Assembly: GCA_964304625.1 (NCBI GenBank) | Contig: OZ199839.1 | Span: 7,316,001-7,380,000, forward strand | From: Kudoa neothunni | Lineage: Eukaryota; Cnidaria | DNA: 64,000 bases | Direction of reading: 5' to 3' | Part shown: positions 36,910 through 49,200 of the stretch, piece after piece | Numbering within the stretch: the first letter of the stretch is position 1 | Layout of the letters: each line of letters starts with the position of its first letter | Translations under genes and position numbers: made by a program | The notes under the pieces: generated by a model | Told to the model about the DNA's origin: nothing | What the model saw: only the letters and a program-made list of their open reading frames with translations | Databases searched by the model: none

Positions 36910-37560
36910 CCTATTATATAAAGTAACTAGCGCAAAAACCCCGCTTCGCTTGGGTTTCCTTTCCCGACCACGCTGACTTTGGCCTGGTATGGGCCAAGAT
37001 CATTTTATGTTAAGAGTCAATTATAATTATTTTATCGCTCTTTTGACAGCAGTGTTATTCGATATAATTATTGATATCCCAGTCCTCTTCATTTTCTTAT
37101 TTATTAGATTATTTTGATTTAGGAATCATAAGTTCTTGCAACTCGTGTGGCTTGTTAATCTCCGTTTTAAATAACAAATCTTCGCTTACACCGAGTCCCG
37201 CCTACCCATCAACGAACGTTGTAGACCTTGTTAACTTAGTTTAAAGTGTAAAAAGAGTAAAGCTAAAGTTTCAGGTGTATTTAAATAATATCAATTAAAG
37301 TTATATACGCATATTATTGAACATTATAGCGAATCACATGATCAAGTAATCTTATAATTGTCAGCACTAATCTCTTTACAAAAAGTTTACATTACAAATT
37401 CGCCACTTTATAAGAAAGCTGACAACCCCTTTGTATTTTGTTAGTTATTTTGTATTTTTTAAAGTATACTAAGAAACTCAAAAAGTCTAAAAAGTCTCTG
37501 TATGTGGAGAGGATTAGTGCACACGGACACCACTACTTTATATATATATATATATATATA
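36910..37560 (+). repeat. Interspersed repeat family B, full-length-like copy
   Basis: It starts with TATATAAAGTAACTAGCG and a GC-richer CCCCGCTTCGC segment, and ends with CACACGGACACCACTACTTT followed by a TA run (37537-37560). Both ends match the pieces near 28300. An opposite-strand tail-like piece lies near 46100-46150. It has no coding capacity. Confidence 0.45.
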
Positions 37561-38318
37561 GAAGATAGATATATTTACAACCATTCTTTATTAAAAATTG
37601 ATAATAGAGTAGCTTGAAAAGGATTTTAACTTATAAGTATGAATAGGAGTCAGAACCAAAAAAGTGCCATGTTCGATTGAGTAACCCTATATAAATTGAA
37701 GTCTATGAATTATGAGTAAAAAAATATACGAAAATGTGTATGATGCATTATAGAAGAATAATGCCAACTATTAATTATACGCTTCCCGAATCGTTTTAAT
37801 TTTCGCATTCTCTACCACTTATGAGGACAACTCCGCATCCTTTCTCAAAAATAAATTTACGACGGATTTATTTTTAGGTGAGAAAAATGCTTCATTGAAA
37901 TTAAATTAAAAAGCAATCTACTTGAATGGGAAAACAGTTGTAAATAAAACATATACAATTGATAATAAAATAAATTTTAGACAATACTCAAGGTAGAAAT
38001 GAGTTCACTTTTTAAATAGATATACACTATCATATTATTATAGGGTTTTCCGAGCTTTAACAACACTGTGTCAAGCATTAACTACACGGTTTAAGGGTTT
38101 GTTGCATTAACTAATAAAAGAAATAATTTGAACTTTTTTAACAAGTCGAGATTAAAAACAAAATTTTTATACACAACGATAAACGTGATTCAGCCTAAAT
38201 AAAATAAACTTTACTAAATTAACACAGCACTAGATGTAACCCAAGATTAATTACAAATTCCGCAGTTTTGATGCGCGTATAAAATAATAATGTCAAATCA
38301 GGAGGATATAATATATAA

Positions 38319-39309
38319 TCATCTTGAAGATGATAATTTATATTTATTCCATAATAATTTCTCTGTTGAGACATCTGGAAACATATCGAAGCATCTTTCG
38401 ATAGTGTATCCGGAACAATCATCAGGGGTGATAATTTTGAACCCATCATCTATCAGATCTAAAAGATCAGGTTCAACCCTTGCTGAACCCCGTATAACAT
38501 GGTTCTTCCATTTACTGAACACATTTTCGATCGGGTTCAAAAATGGCGAATATGGAGGCAGATACATCAATGTTAATTGCATAGAGTTCAGCACATCTGT
38601 GAGTCCACGATAATGATGAATTCTCGTGTTGTCCAATATGAAGCATGGATTATCTATTTCGATCGAATGACAAAAATCTGCTGGCGCAATAAGGTATTGC
38701 TTAAAATCTTCTCTATTCACTGGTCGCCGGTTAACTTCATAAAAAGACATACCGTATTTACTCATAAAGGCTATAACGGATATGTTCCTTGTTCTAACGC
38801 CTCCAACAGGAACGTAAGCTGATGTACCAGCAAGGGGACGACCTTTTCTAGTTGGTGTAGATACACTAAACCCAACTTAATCAATAAAAATGAAATTTTT
38901 ATCTTCTATTTCAAGAATTTTTGAGTTGAAGTTTTGAGCATACACAAGGCGCTGCCCTAAACTATTCTCACAATTCCTTCGCTCAGGGACAATTGTAACT
39001 ATTTTTAACGAATAGTGGAATTGTTTCAAGCATCTGTTAATAGTGCTCGCACTTACGCTTACTTCACATTCGTCAATTAATTTCAGGCGAAGGGCTTTGA
39101 GAGTAATTGTTGCGTCTTCGTCCACCCAATTTATAATCAACAACTTTTGTTCATCAGTTAGCTTTGTGGAATAATCGCCACCCCGCTTTAAAGATTCGAC
39201 CTTTCCGTCAATTAGGTAGACTTTTACAATTGAAGCAACGGTGCATCGATGTACACCGACGTTTTCTGCAATTATAGAGTTGCTATATTTTTTTTCACAT
39301 TGGTTAATA
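38319..39309 (-). pseudogene. Tc1/IS630-type transposase, interrupted
   Basis: The minus-strand frame runs from the pogo insertion point to 38319. It has an N-terminal HTH (I-A-E-N-V-G-V-H-R-C-T-V-A-S-I-V), a second HTH, F-I-D (first Asp), I-L-D-N-T-R-I-H-H (second Asp) and P-P-Y-S-P-F-L-N-P-I-E (Glu). Thirty-four residues separate the second Asp and the Glu (DD34E). The codon after F-I-D is TAA (38877-38879) where Glu is usual. The N-terminal residues continue on the far side of the pogo element (41355-41400), so the gene was cut by that insertion. Confidence 0.85.
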
Positions 39310-41354
39310 CAGTCGAGATTGGATATTGCGTGACTGGATATTGCGTAATTAGAGATTTTTAAAGTTATCCTTTAAAGAGAGAAATTTAGTTTTTTCAAAT
39401 TGTTATTATCTTATTGTAATGTAAAAATATTTGTTAACAAAAAATTTAAAAAAATTTATTAATACAAAAAGTCTCGTTATTGCGTGGAAATTTTTTATTG
39501 CGTGGTTGTTAGGCGCAGCGTGACTCGTTATTGCGTGGTTTTTTGTGGTCAATTGGTTTAATTCAGATAGTGTTTTTTCATTATGTCCCGTGAACAACGC
39601 AATATTTCAGAGAAAATGGAAATCATCCATTACTACAATTCAATAAAAACGTTGAAGGGTGCGAAATCAATGACAATTTCCAAGTTTAAATTGAGTGCTA
39701 TAGTAGTCTTCTAATGAATAGTATTGTAAAATCACATTTAAGGTCATTCAACACTTGATAGAATTCTTTCGCACGAAGATAAATTCAAAAATACAGATAT
39801 TGAAAGTAAAAGGAAGAGACATTCGGCAGGCAGATTCAAAAATATAGACGATGAAGTGTATGATTGGTTTGTTAAACAACGGTCGAATGGTAACGTTCTG
39901 TCAGGAGATGCCATTATCAAAAAAGCTTCTTATATTGCAAATGAAAACAAAGTTTCCAATTTTAAAGCCAGCAAGGGATGGCTTGCAGGGTTCAAGTCAA
40001 GATATGGGATAGTTTTCAAAAAGTTCCATGGCGAGGCTGCGAGTGCAGATGTTGCATCTGTCGACTCATGGATTATTGAGAACATTGATTTGATTAGAGC
40101 ATATAATCCAAAAGACGTTATTAACATCGACGAAACTGCTCTTTATTATGAGCAGTTACAAAATAGTAGTTACGTTTTAAAGGAGGAAGTCGGGATTAAG
40201 GGGAAAAAATTATCCAAAAAAAGGGTGACTGTTTTACTGTCCTCAGCTTTAAATGGGGATAAGTTCCCATTAGTTGTTATCGGGAAATTTCAAAATCCTA
40301 GATGTTTTAAAAGAGTCAAACACCTCCCTTGTGAATATTATGCACAAAAAAGTGCATGGATGACTTCTAGTATATTTATCGAAATAATGAAAAAGTTTAA
40401 CCGAAGGATGATAAATCAGAATAGAAAAGTCTTAATTTTGTTGGACCAATGTCCAGGCCATCCAAAAAATATTGATTGCTTTGAAAATATCAAATTTTTG
40501 TTCTTACCTAAAAATACAACTAGTATTTTACAACCCCTTGATTTAGGCATCATTCGCTGCCTTAAAAGCAGGTACAAAAGTTCAATGACCGAGCGAATGG
40601 TTTTATGCGAAGATTCTATCATAAAAAAATATACATTGCTTGACTCAATGATAACATTAACTAAATGTTGGGAAAGTATTCCGCCGCAAATTATTATTAA
40701 TTGCTTTAAAAAATCAAAAATATTTGGAGGTATTAAATAAAATTACGACAATAAAGTTATTATCAGTTTATAGACCAAGAAGATGTGAGTGAGATACCTC
40801 AAATCAGCAACTGTTCTCAAGGTAATATTTAACGTATACGTAATTAATTTTTTCTAGATGAAATCGAAGATTCAGAAAATATGTTTGATGACGATTATGA
40901 AGCAACATGCGAGGAAGAAAATAATGAGGACTTATTGCCCATAAGTGACGAATCTGACGATAGCGAATCAATCATTGAAGACATCAAAGTTTCAATTAAT
41001 CAAATGAAAAATGCAGTGAACGTTCTGAGGGAAGCTTTTATTAAAGAGGATCCGAGGGGATTGTTTGATTTACATCCCATAATGGACCGAGTTTTAAAAA
41101 TATCAAGAGAAAGATTCCGACAAACTAAAATTACAAGCTTTTTCGACAAAATTTGATAAATCACATTTCATTTAATTAAATAATATATTTATATATAAAA
41201 ATTTGATTTTCACTAATTGGCATCGGACGTAAACACGAAAAAATCATATTTTATAGTACAATGCGCACGCAAAGGTCTGGATATTGCGTAAAAATTTTTT
41301 ATTGCGTGGGTTTTTGTTGGTCCCAGAAACCCACGCAATATCCAATCTCGACTG
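39310..41354 (+). mobile_element. pogo/Tigger-type element, apparently complete
   Basis: The 2,045-bp element is flanked by TA dinucleotides (39308-39309 and 41355-41356). The 23-bp inverted ends begin CAGTCGAGATTGGATATTGC and are identical. Inside them the octamer ATTGCGTG or close variants recur several times at each end. It encodes a four-exon transposase with all catalytic residues. Perfect ends and open coding sequence point to recent or current mobility. Confidence 0.93.
39583..41156 (+). CDS. pogo-family transposase (CENP-B HTH + DDE_1), 4 exons
   Basis: Exons 39583-39694, 39743-40729, 40774-40821 and 40858-41156 join to 482 codons (481 aa); the three introns are 48, 44 and 36 bp, all phase 1. 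The N-terminal psq-type HTH ends in K-L-S-H-S-T-L-D-R-I-L, completed by splicing. The CENP-B-type HTH has A-S-K-G-W-L-A-G-F-K-S-R-Y-G-I. The DDE core has I-D-E-T (Asp167), L-L-D-Q-C-P-G-H-P (Asp272) and L-P-K-N-T-T-S-I-L-Q-P-L-D (Asp304), a DD31D spacing near the pogo norm. An acidic linker and a basic C-terminus follow. It cuts and pastes its own element at TA sites. Nothing in the frame is broken. Confidence 0.92.
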
Positions 41355-41557
41355 TAATCAATGACCTCGTGACATTTGAGAATCGTTACTGGTATCTTTT
41401 TTATTTCATAAATATTATACAAATCAACTGTTATACATTATTACCACTCATTTGATATATTCTGAATTATAAATATGAATTCTCTACTTAATTAGATTCC
41501 AAATTTAGACACGTGCTGTTAATGCTTGACTCAGTGTTGTTAAAGCTCGAAAAACCT

Positions 41558-43282
41558 TATATTATTAATTAACTTGATATTTAATATTTTAGCGGGATAT
41601 TTTAGATTTTGTATTTTTTAGTTTTAACTAATAATTTGCGAATAAACTTGAATCCTACATTTTAATTTGTGTATATTTTGAATGCGAACTCATTTGTACT
41701 CAACTTATAAAAATTAAAAATAATACAATTTATTTGATACTTGATCTTAGGCTAGAATTTAAAATATGCAATCCAATTATTATTAATTAAATTGGTTGTA
41801 AAACATTTTATAGGCGTTTAAATTTCCCATAATTAATTAATTAATTTTTTATTTGATTATTGTTTATTAAAATCAAGCAATTTGTTTATGGATGAACAAT
41901 AATTACAATATCTCATTTTTTAAATTCATAAAAAAAGAAAATGATATATTTCAAACGTATAATCTTTTTAATTAAAAATTCAAATGATTTAACTGAAAAT
42001 TCTATACTTATTTTACCTAAGATTAAGCACGGATCGCAATCGTACATATTTTAGTCGAGAAAGATTCCAGTTACGTAGGATCGGTGCATTACGTTCGAAA
42101 TATGCTCAACCTCACAAATATTTCCTCTTTATCGATGGGTGGGAATCCGACCCCTTATAACTGCTTCCTGGAACCCTTGAGATTCGAGAGCCTCCAATCG
42201 AGAGTCTGCCTTATTAGATGAATTATAATCTCTCGTCAATCTTTTTATTCGTCCATATAATTCATCCCTAATACTACGCATTCAATCTCTACTTAGAACA
42301 ACAAACTTTCTCTAGGATTCACAACTTAGGAATATGAGGTATTTCTTAATTTATTTTTGAAAAAATAAAAAATTTAATTAATCAGTTATACCATAATTAT
42401 AATTTAATTTATATTTTTTATACCGACTTTTAAATAGGAATACCACACACAGGAATAAAGAAATATCTATATTTGATTCAATTCAATTCAAAAAACATAG
42501 GCATAACAAATAAATTTCTAAAAGAAATAAGTCATTTTTACCATTTATAACTATCTTTGAATTTTTTAAATGAAAAATTCTTGTTAGCCAAAAAATCAAG
42601 ACCTTGCGAATTCGCGATATCAGGTGATCATCCCATTATGAACTTAATCATTAAAGCGGTTAGATATATTTATAAAATCTAATAATTTTTTGTCAAACCG
42701 AACTCTTATGACTATGCTTAATAAATTGAAAAACATATCTATCTTTAAACTTTTGAAAATTTGGTATATTTCTATAACTGTTCAGTCCCAATGTTGTTTA
42801 ATGCCTAGAAGTTATATAGAAACCTATTTCAAAAAGAGGAGAAAAAGATCTATAGTTCCTTTTGCAAACATCGTTAATATTGTGTTTGGAAAATGTAGCG
42901 AGCGAAAGTTAGACACGTTTTTGAATTACATAAAATAATAAAATAACCATATTTAAAATAATAAAACAATACATAACAATGCTAGGTATCTTAATATGAA
43001 TAGCATTGTTGTTGTTGTCACCGTTGTGTTGCAATTATTGTAAAACTACCAACTCTATAGACAGGTGATGATTAGGTATCTAACAGAAATCAACAAACTA
43101 AAGCAGAAACAGCTAAATCAAGTGAATAATCTGTGTTGAGATCAGTAATTGGTATTCCAATGAAGGTGTGATTTTAGTCGTTTAAAAAGTGGGTTTTTAA
43201 ACATCCACCCATCAGATGAGTTCGCTTCAAAATACTAAAAAATAAGCGGGTTAATTAGGTGATTATGTTTTGTACTACTAAA
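41558..43282. other. Intergenic, with a GC-richer patch
   Basis: The patch 42030-42340 is less AT-rich and holds a 50-codon minus-strand frame (listed separately). A plus-strand frame at 42690-42938 (Lys/Ile/Asn-rich) is not supported by any domain. Otherwise AT-rich sequence. Confidence 0.35.
42129..42281 (-). CDS. Short charged, helical ORF, unrecognised
   Basis: A 50-residue ATG frame rich in Arg, Glu, Leu and Ser (R-D-E-L-Y-G-R-I-K-R-L-T-R-D-Y, then R-L-E-A-L-E-S-Q-G-F-Q-E-A) would form amphipathic helix. It sits in the GC-richer patch downstream of the OSBPL9-like gene. A GT site follows the helical part, so it could be an exon of an unseen gene. No family is recognised. Confidence 0.25.
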   Translation of the reverse strand: MRSIRDELYGRIKRLTRDYNSSNKADSRLEALESQGFQEAVIRGRIPTHR

Positions 43283-46200
43283 TCAATAATATACAGCAGG
43301 ATGATAGGTTTCGCTGCTTTCTTTCCGCTTTTTAGCTTCTTCCCTTTGTTTGTCCTCAATCTTGCGAATACCATTCATTAAATAATTGAATTTCTACCGT
43401 TACATATTTACCATTGATTTGAATTTTGTCGCATCTTTTATGTCTCCGATCTTGAGTGAATCAGTGACATTTTTCCATATACTAAAAGAGTGATAATAAA
43501 AGATATGGTTGAGTAGAACAACAACAGTGAAACACTAATTGTCCGAAATTCTATTGACTCCGATTTTTCTAAATTTTATTCTGACGTTAATAAATACAAT
43601 TCCATGTAAATGTTTTTTCTATAAAAATTCGATTAAAAGTAAGCGTGTTGCAAACGCTCCCTCGTAATTGAAGTGTTTATTAATTAGTCCATAAAACTTT
43701 GATCCTATCTGTGTAGGTGTATTAATGAAATTTTGCTAATTTTCAACAACTCAAAACACTATACAAAGAACATTAAGAGTTGCCTAAAATAAACTATGGC
43801 AGATAATAAAGAATGAACTGTATCTTTAATTCATAAATAGAAGCTTTCTGGATTAAAAATAACACTCGTGCAAATTTACACGGCATTTAACATTTGACAT
43901 TAAAACTTTTCGACCCAGTATAAAAAGTTTCTCTTACTCAAACTCTAAATCATCATCTTATGAATAATGATGATGTAGAGAATGGTAGTTTTATTTGACA
44001 ATTAGAGTATCACTGTATATGTGAGGTTTAGGGTGAATTGTGAGAAAAATATCATACGTTCTTGATTCATTGGGATTTTGTTGGGACAGTGAACGAACAT
44101 ATTTTCTACATGTAGGTTCGGTAATAGTATTAAAAAATTCTTCGGTCACATTTGTTTCATTCTACCGCACAAAGTCAACAACTACTCGATCTACGACCAA
44201 CTAAACTCGAACTACATTTTTTATATTCATGACACCATTCCACTCTCCACTGATAGTGTAGATCGGTTTTTTGTTAACGCCATCGTACACATGACCGGAT
44301 ATGCGATGTCGTTTTCCACTATAAAAAGGCTAACGAGAGCTAATTACAACCCGACTTGCGTGTAAAATCACTCATTTACTTTTGTATGAAATTCAACACA
44401 ACAATGCATTCCAGTTTGTTCGCAGCTTATCTTACAAGAACCGCCAAACTCAAACCATGGCACAGTGAGGATATTTCTCCCGTAGCCGCTAGGGAGTGTT
44501 AGCACGTACTCCTCGTGATGATCCATCAAATATAGCACTCCATTGCCAATGTTATGCACACCAATAGACAGTCCTAAAAACTTGGACTTTGTCCACAGGT
44601 GACAATTAAAGCAAACTCCATGCTCTTCACTCTCAGCATATATTCCACTAACTACAATCAACATAAATAGAATTAAGAAAGATGACCAATATATAGAAAG
44701 CTATAAGGCGACCAGATATTTTCACCTCAAACAACACAACATCGGACAAAATCTTTTCAGCCAAAAAAATGCTAAAAACACTTAACATATATATTTAAAA
44801 AACGTGTCTGTTAACTCTTAAAGCTGACCTTGGTATCCTCCAAGCGTCCACATCTACTGTTTTGATGTAGAAATTATTAGATTTTTTGTATTTTCACCAA
44901 GAGTTTAACTAATTTTAATACATCAGTCGATCGGAAATACTTTTTTAAAGTGGACAAAAACACGTTATTTTTAGAAATTTTGACGACCAAATTTATGGAC
45001 GAATAATACAAACGGGGGATGGTGAATCATAAGGTTGTCTTCAAGGGATTAATTAGCGTATTTATAAAGATTCATTGCCACTATTCAAATCAAGCAAAAA
45101 ATTGTTTCACTTTTAAATCGAATAATAAAATCTTTTAAAATAAGAATGCGTTATACGCAAAATATGCATATCGTTGGTAATTATAAAAAAATAATAGATT
45201 TCTGAATATTTACAAACTTTAACAAGGAAAATTGGTCAAAATATGCATCAAAGACACGAATTCAAAAAATAGAACAAAAAGGGCAAAGGCTATTGGCATG
45301 GTAAACATTAATCTTAAAATATACGCTTAATTGTACAATAAAAATTTTTAATCCAATTAGCTCTCGCTCAAAAACTACATATAGATTTAATTTTTTAAAT
45401 TCTGTTATATTGAATTATTTCTGTCCCGCTGCTTCATTCTTAAGGGCTAGAAATAATTAAATACAGTAAAAATTAGTAACCCCTGAATATTATTTGCAGT
45501 GCCAATAGCCATTTCAATGAAAAGAATAAATTTGGAATTAAGATGTGCTTTATTTTTGTCTACAATCTAAGAGAGTAATCTGATACGCAATATTTGTCAT
45601 AAATTAACCCTCGAATGCCTTCAGGTGACTATTCAGCGCTTATTATATCAATAGCATAGCTTTTACAAAATGTTTTATTTCTTTTTTTCTCGTTGTGTAT
45701 TTTATATTACAATGGTACTCTTAAAAATACTTAAATAATGGAGTTTTACGTTTAATTTTTTCGCTTAAAATCAACAAATGAATAAAAGTTCCAGTTATAC
45801 AAGAATATGCCCCCCAAACAAAACAACGTTTGGAGAGTTAAAAAATATAAAAAAGCATTTCTGCAGTAGAATAAAAATTCTAAATGTACATTGAAGCGAG
45901 GAATTTTTTAAAATTCATTTTATTGTTTCCAAAACCACCTTATTCTGTTAACTAATTTAATCTGGCATGTAAATCGTGCGCAGATTATAATAATTTTGTT
46001 AAATTACATATCAACAAAAGTAGCAAAATAAATTAAATAAGGTTGTTTAAAGTTTAATTTGAACTATCTTATCATAACTTAAAAATCCTTATATTATATA
46101 TCTATATAGATATACATAATAAAGTTCTTATGTCTGTCAGTGTGTGTGAGTTTGCAGCAGTACGTACGTGTCACGAATAAACATTTGTTAAATACAACCT

Positions 46201-49200
46201 TTATTTTGCATTTGAATAAATAATGTCATTAATAAAAATCGTTCATTCACTCAGAAGTATAACTATAGTCAATAACACAGTCCGAAGTAAGGAATTTTCT
46301 GGTTGTCTTCACAAATAGCAGATTAGAAAGTACCTGAATAATATTGGTTTGTTTACTTCAGAATGATATTCAATTAAAATGAACTTTTACTCATTATATA
46401 GAAAAAGAATCTCTTAATTATGGTATAGAATGTTCAAAAAATTTTACATATACATGTTTGGAATCATTTAAGACGGATAATGTCACTAGAGCCATATCTA
46501 CAAGAGATGTAGTATTTACCTTAAAATTTGGAGCATAACCAAATCATTTAGGATGCATTTTCACTATTCAAGCGTTGTGGATATAGTTAAACGAAAAAGA
46601 GTATGATCATTTTAAATAAAACACCTAATTTGAGATTACAAGTAGTTGCCACGTTGGAATAATATTGGTCTCTATACTCTATACGCATTCTAAAAACGAT
46701 GTAGTAAGATGTGTGTAGATTTTTTAAACAATTAAATTTTTGTGATAGCTTCTTAAATGAAAATTATGCTCCATTGGAATTCTTGAGGTGTGAACACTTC
46801 TTTTTATCAAATATATCGATTGAAATTATATTCGTCTTTTCGATAAGTTTCTATATTTGATGAGATAATTTGTTAAATAATGTTTAAGTTCTTATCAACC
46901 AAATTAATCCATATCACAGACCTTAAGATAAATATTCAAATCTATATATTGTTTTCTTTAGGCTCGCATTAATTCATTATGATATAAAAGCTGCATAAAA
47001 ATATGCGGCACCGCATTCTATAAGTAGTTTAATAATTTATGTTCACGATTACTTTTACAGAAAATACAGTCCCTTCTCAATATGTGACTTGTAAGTTAAT
47101 AAGAAATTATTGGTCTATTAGATCTAACCGATATTTTCACAAAGTTTCCGTTAATCTAAGAATAGCTCGATACGAAGAGATTTTTTTAGAGCAATCAAAC
47201 AGTACGTTAATTTTTAAAAGGGTGCATTCCTTCAAGAAAACCAGTTGATATTTAAATATTTTAGCATTACTGTAATTTTTCAAACCAAAAACACCTTTAC
47301 ACTTTTGATTTAATCATGTTTTGTTAATTAAATAATGTGTGTATTTTTGAACCAGTAAGTATTCTTGATAAAAAGCAAAGTTGGATTTATTTATAAATCG
47401 GGAAATTTTGTTACAGTAGTGAATACGTAAGTTACCGCTCACAGCTTTTTAAAACATCATTGGCATTATTATAAAATCGCAAAAAGGAGTAACAATTAAT
47501 ATTTATATTTCGGAGGTATCTTAGGTTGATTTTATTTATTTTATCGTTTGTAGACTAATAATAAATTTTATAACTAGAAGGATTAATTTTTATCTCAAAA
47601 TTTTGAAAAGAGCTGAAAGTCCTATTTAAGTTACTTAATGATTTTTTAATAAATAACTGAACTTTAATCGTTATTTAAATTGCTCTTAAAATTAAGATAA
47701 TTATAATCTGTAAAATAAACTTAAAATTACTCATTAATTTCCCTCAATACCTCTATTTATATTTGAATATAAAGTGGGGGAATAATTTTGTTTTTCTATA
47801 TCATCACATTGCAAAAATAATGACAAGCTTTAAAATGCATCGATTACAATAGAAATATCCAATTTACAGGGTTTAAAGTTCTAATTAGACAAACTCTTCC
47901 ATAGAATTACTTCATTCAATAATAAAATTAAAAGTTGAAATTTTCCATCACACTGTACCAGGCAAAATTGGGCATTGGCGCTATTTATTTAAAAATCAAA
48001 AAGGCTTTAGTCTGCGCAAGGAAGCCTTTGCGAAATGGGGCTTTTGCGCTAGTATACATACATATATTTCTTATTCATAAATTAATTTACAGGTAAAAAT
48101 TTACACATTTCTGTCAACAGCGGAAGAGATTTCCCCATAAAATCATGGATTTTGATAATGGTAAAATGAAAATGTGAAAAATGAAGCAATAATAAACCAG
48201 CTTATTTCTAATCTTTCACGCAACTCAAAGCAAAGTATGTACAGGCAGAATTATTCCTGTTTTGTGCGCATGCGAAAATAAACGAAAAATGCATCTTTGA
48301 TTTATTTGTAATAAATTTATTGTATTTTAAAGTGTAAAAAATAATGTGAATAATTATGTTCCTAACCTTAGATGCAATGATTCTAATTATATTACAGTAA
48401 GAAACCAATTTCACGTAATCCCCTCGGGATCCAGGAGAAAAGTGCGTAAAACCGGTCACGTCCACTTTCACGCACTTACGTGCGCAATTATTTCCGAACA
48501 AATTGTCATTTAATAATGATTAAATTGCGTTTATAAAGGCTAATTAACTATATATTCATTTTTAAACGATAATTAAAACTCAAGAAACGTGTTAACAGCA
48601 CAAAAATATTTTTCAACGATCTATGAAATACTCTTCTTGTTGCTATCGGTAGAATAAGACAGTTTGTCTATATTTTAAATATAATTTTCAGAGTATCTTT
48701 TAAAAAATGTTCTGAATTAATTGGTCTATTACGAAGTAGTTTCAGATGTAGCAACAGTAGATTAACTAATAAAATTTGATTTTTTAATGTTGGGCCTTTT
48801 ATTTAAACAACCAAACCCTCAACTAATTGCACACGAAGGTAAATTATTTTCTTTTCTTTGACAAATTGATGTCTCTTGATGATTATTGTGACGACGCTTA
48901 CTACAATCTTTCTGATTCGTGATTCGTGTCCACTCACACACATTTTCATCAACAGAATAAAATTGTCTTGCATCCAAATGATTTCTATTTTTAGATTACA
49001 CAACCATTTATAGGTTTTGATTATTTTATTTTTCATCTCTAGGATGCCATTAGGAGTCGGGATAATGGATATTTTAAAATGTGATACAGTGGCAGTTTTT
49101 GGGTCGTTAGATTGAAGACTTTCATAATAATTAGTAATATTGTACTCTTCGATAATAGATATAGTTTAGGAGTTTGTTGGCAGTTAACATTGGTCTAATC

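Larger units (their letters stand above)
38043..41557 (-). mobile_element. Tc1-like (DD34E) element, split by a pogo insertion
   Basis: Inverted ends of about 42 bp (left GGGTTTTCCGAGCTTTAACA, right complement AGGTTTTTCGAGCTTTAACA) are flanked by TA at 38041-38042 and 41558-41559. The total of 3,515 bp falls to about 1,468 bp once the nested pogo element and one TA are removed, a normal Tc1 size. Transposase and target site agree with Tc1/mariner. Confidence 0.88.

Noticed and set aside
47039-47248. 69-codon ORF in repeat C as a gene
   Set aside because: The near-identical copy at 29963 has a one-base insertion that destroys the frame, so protein coding is not conserved.
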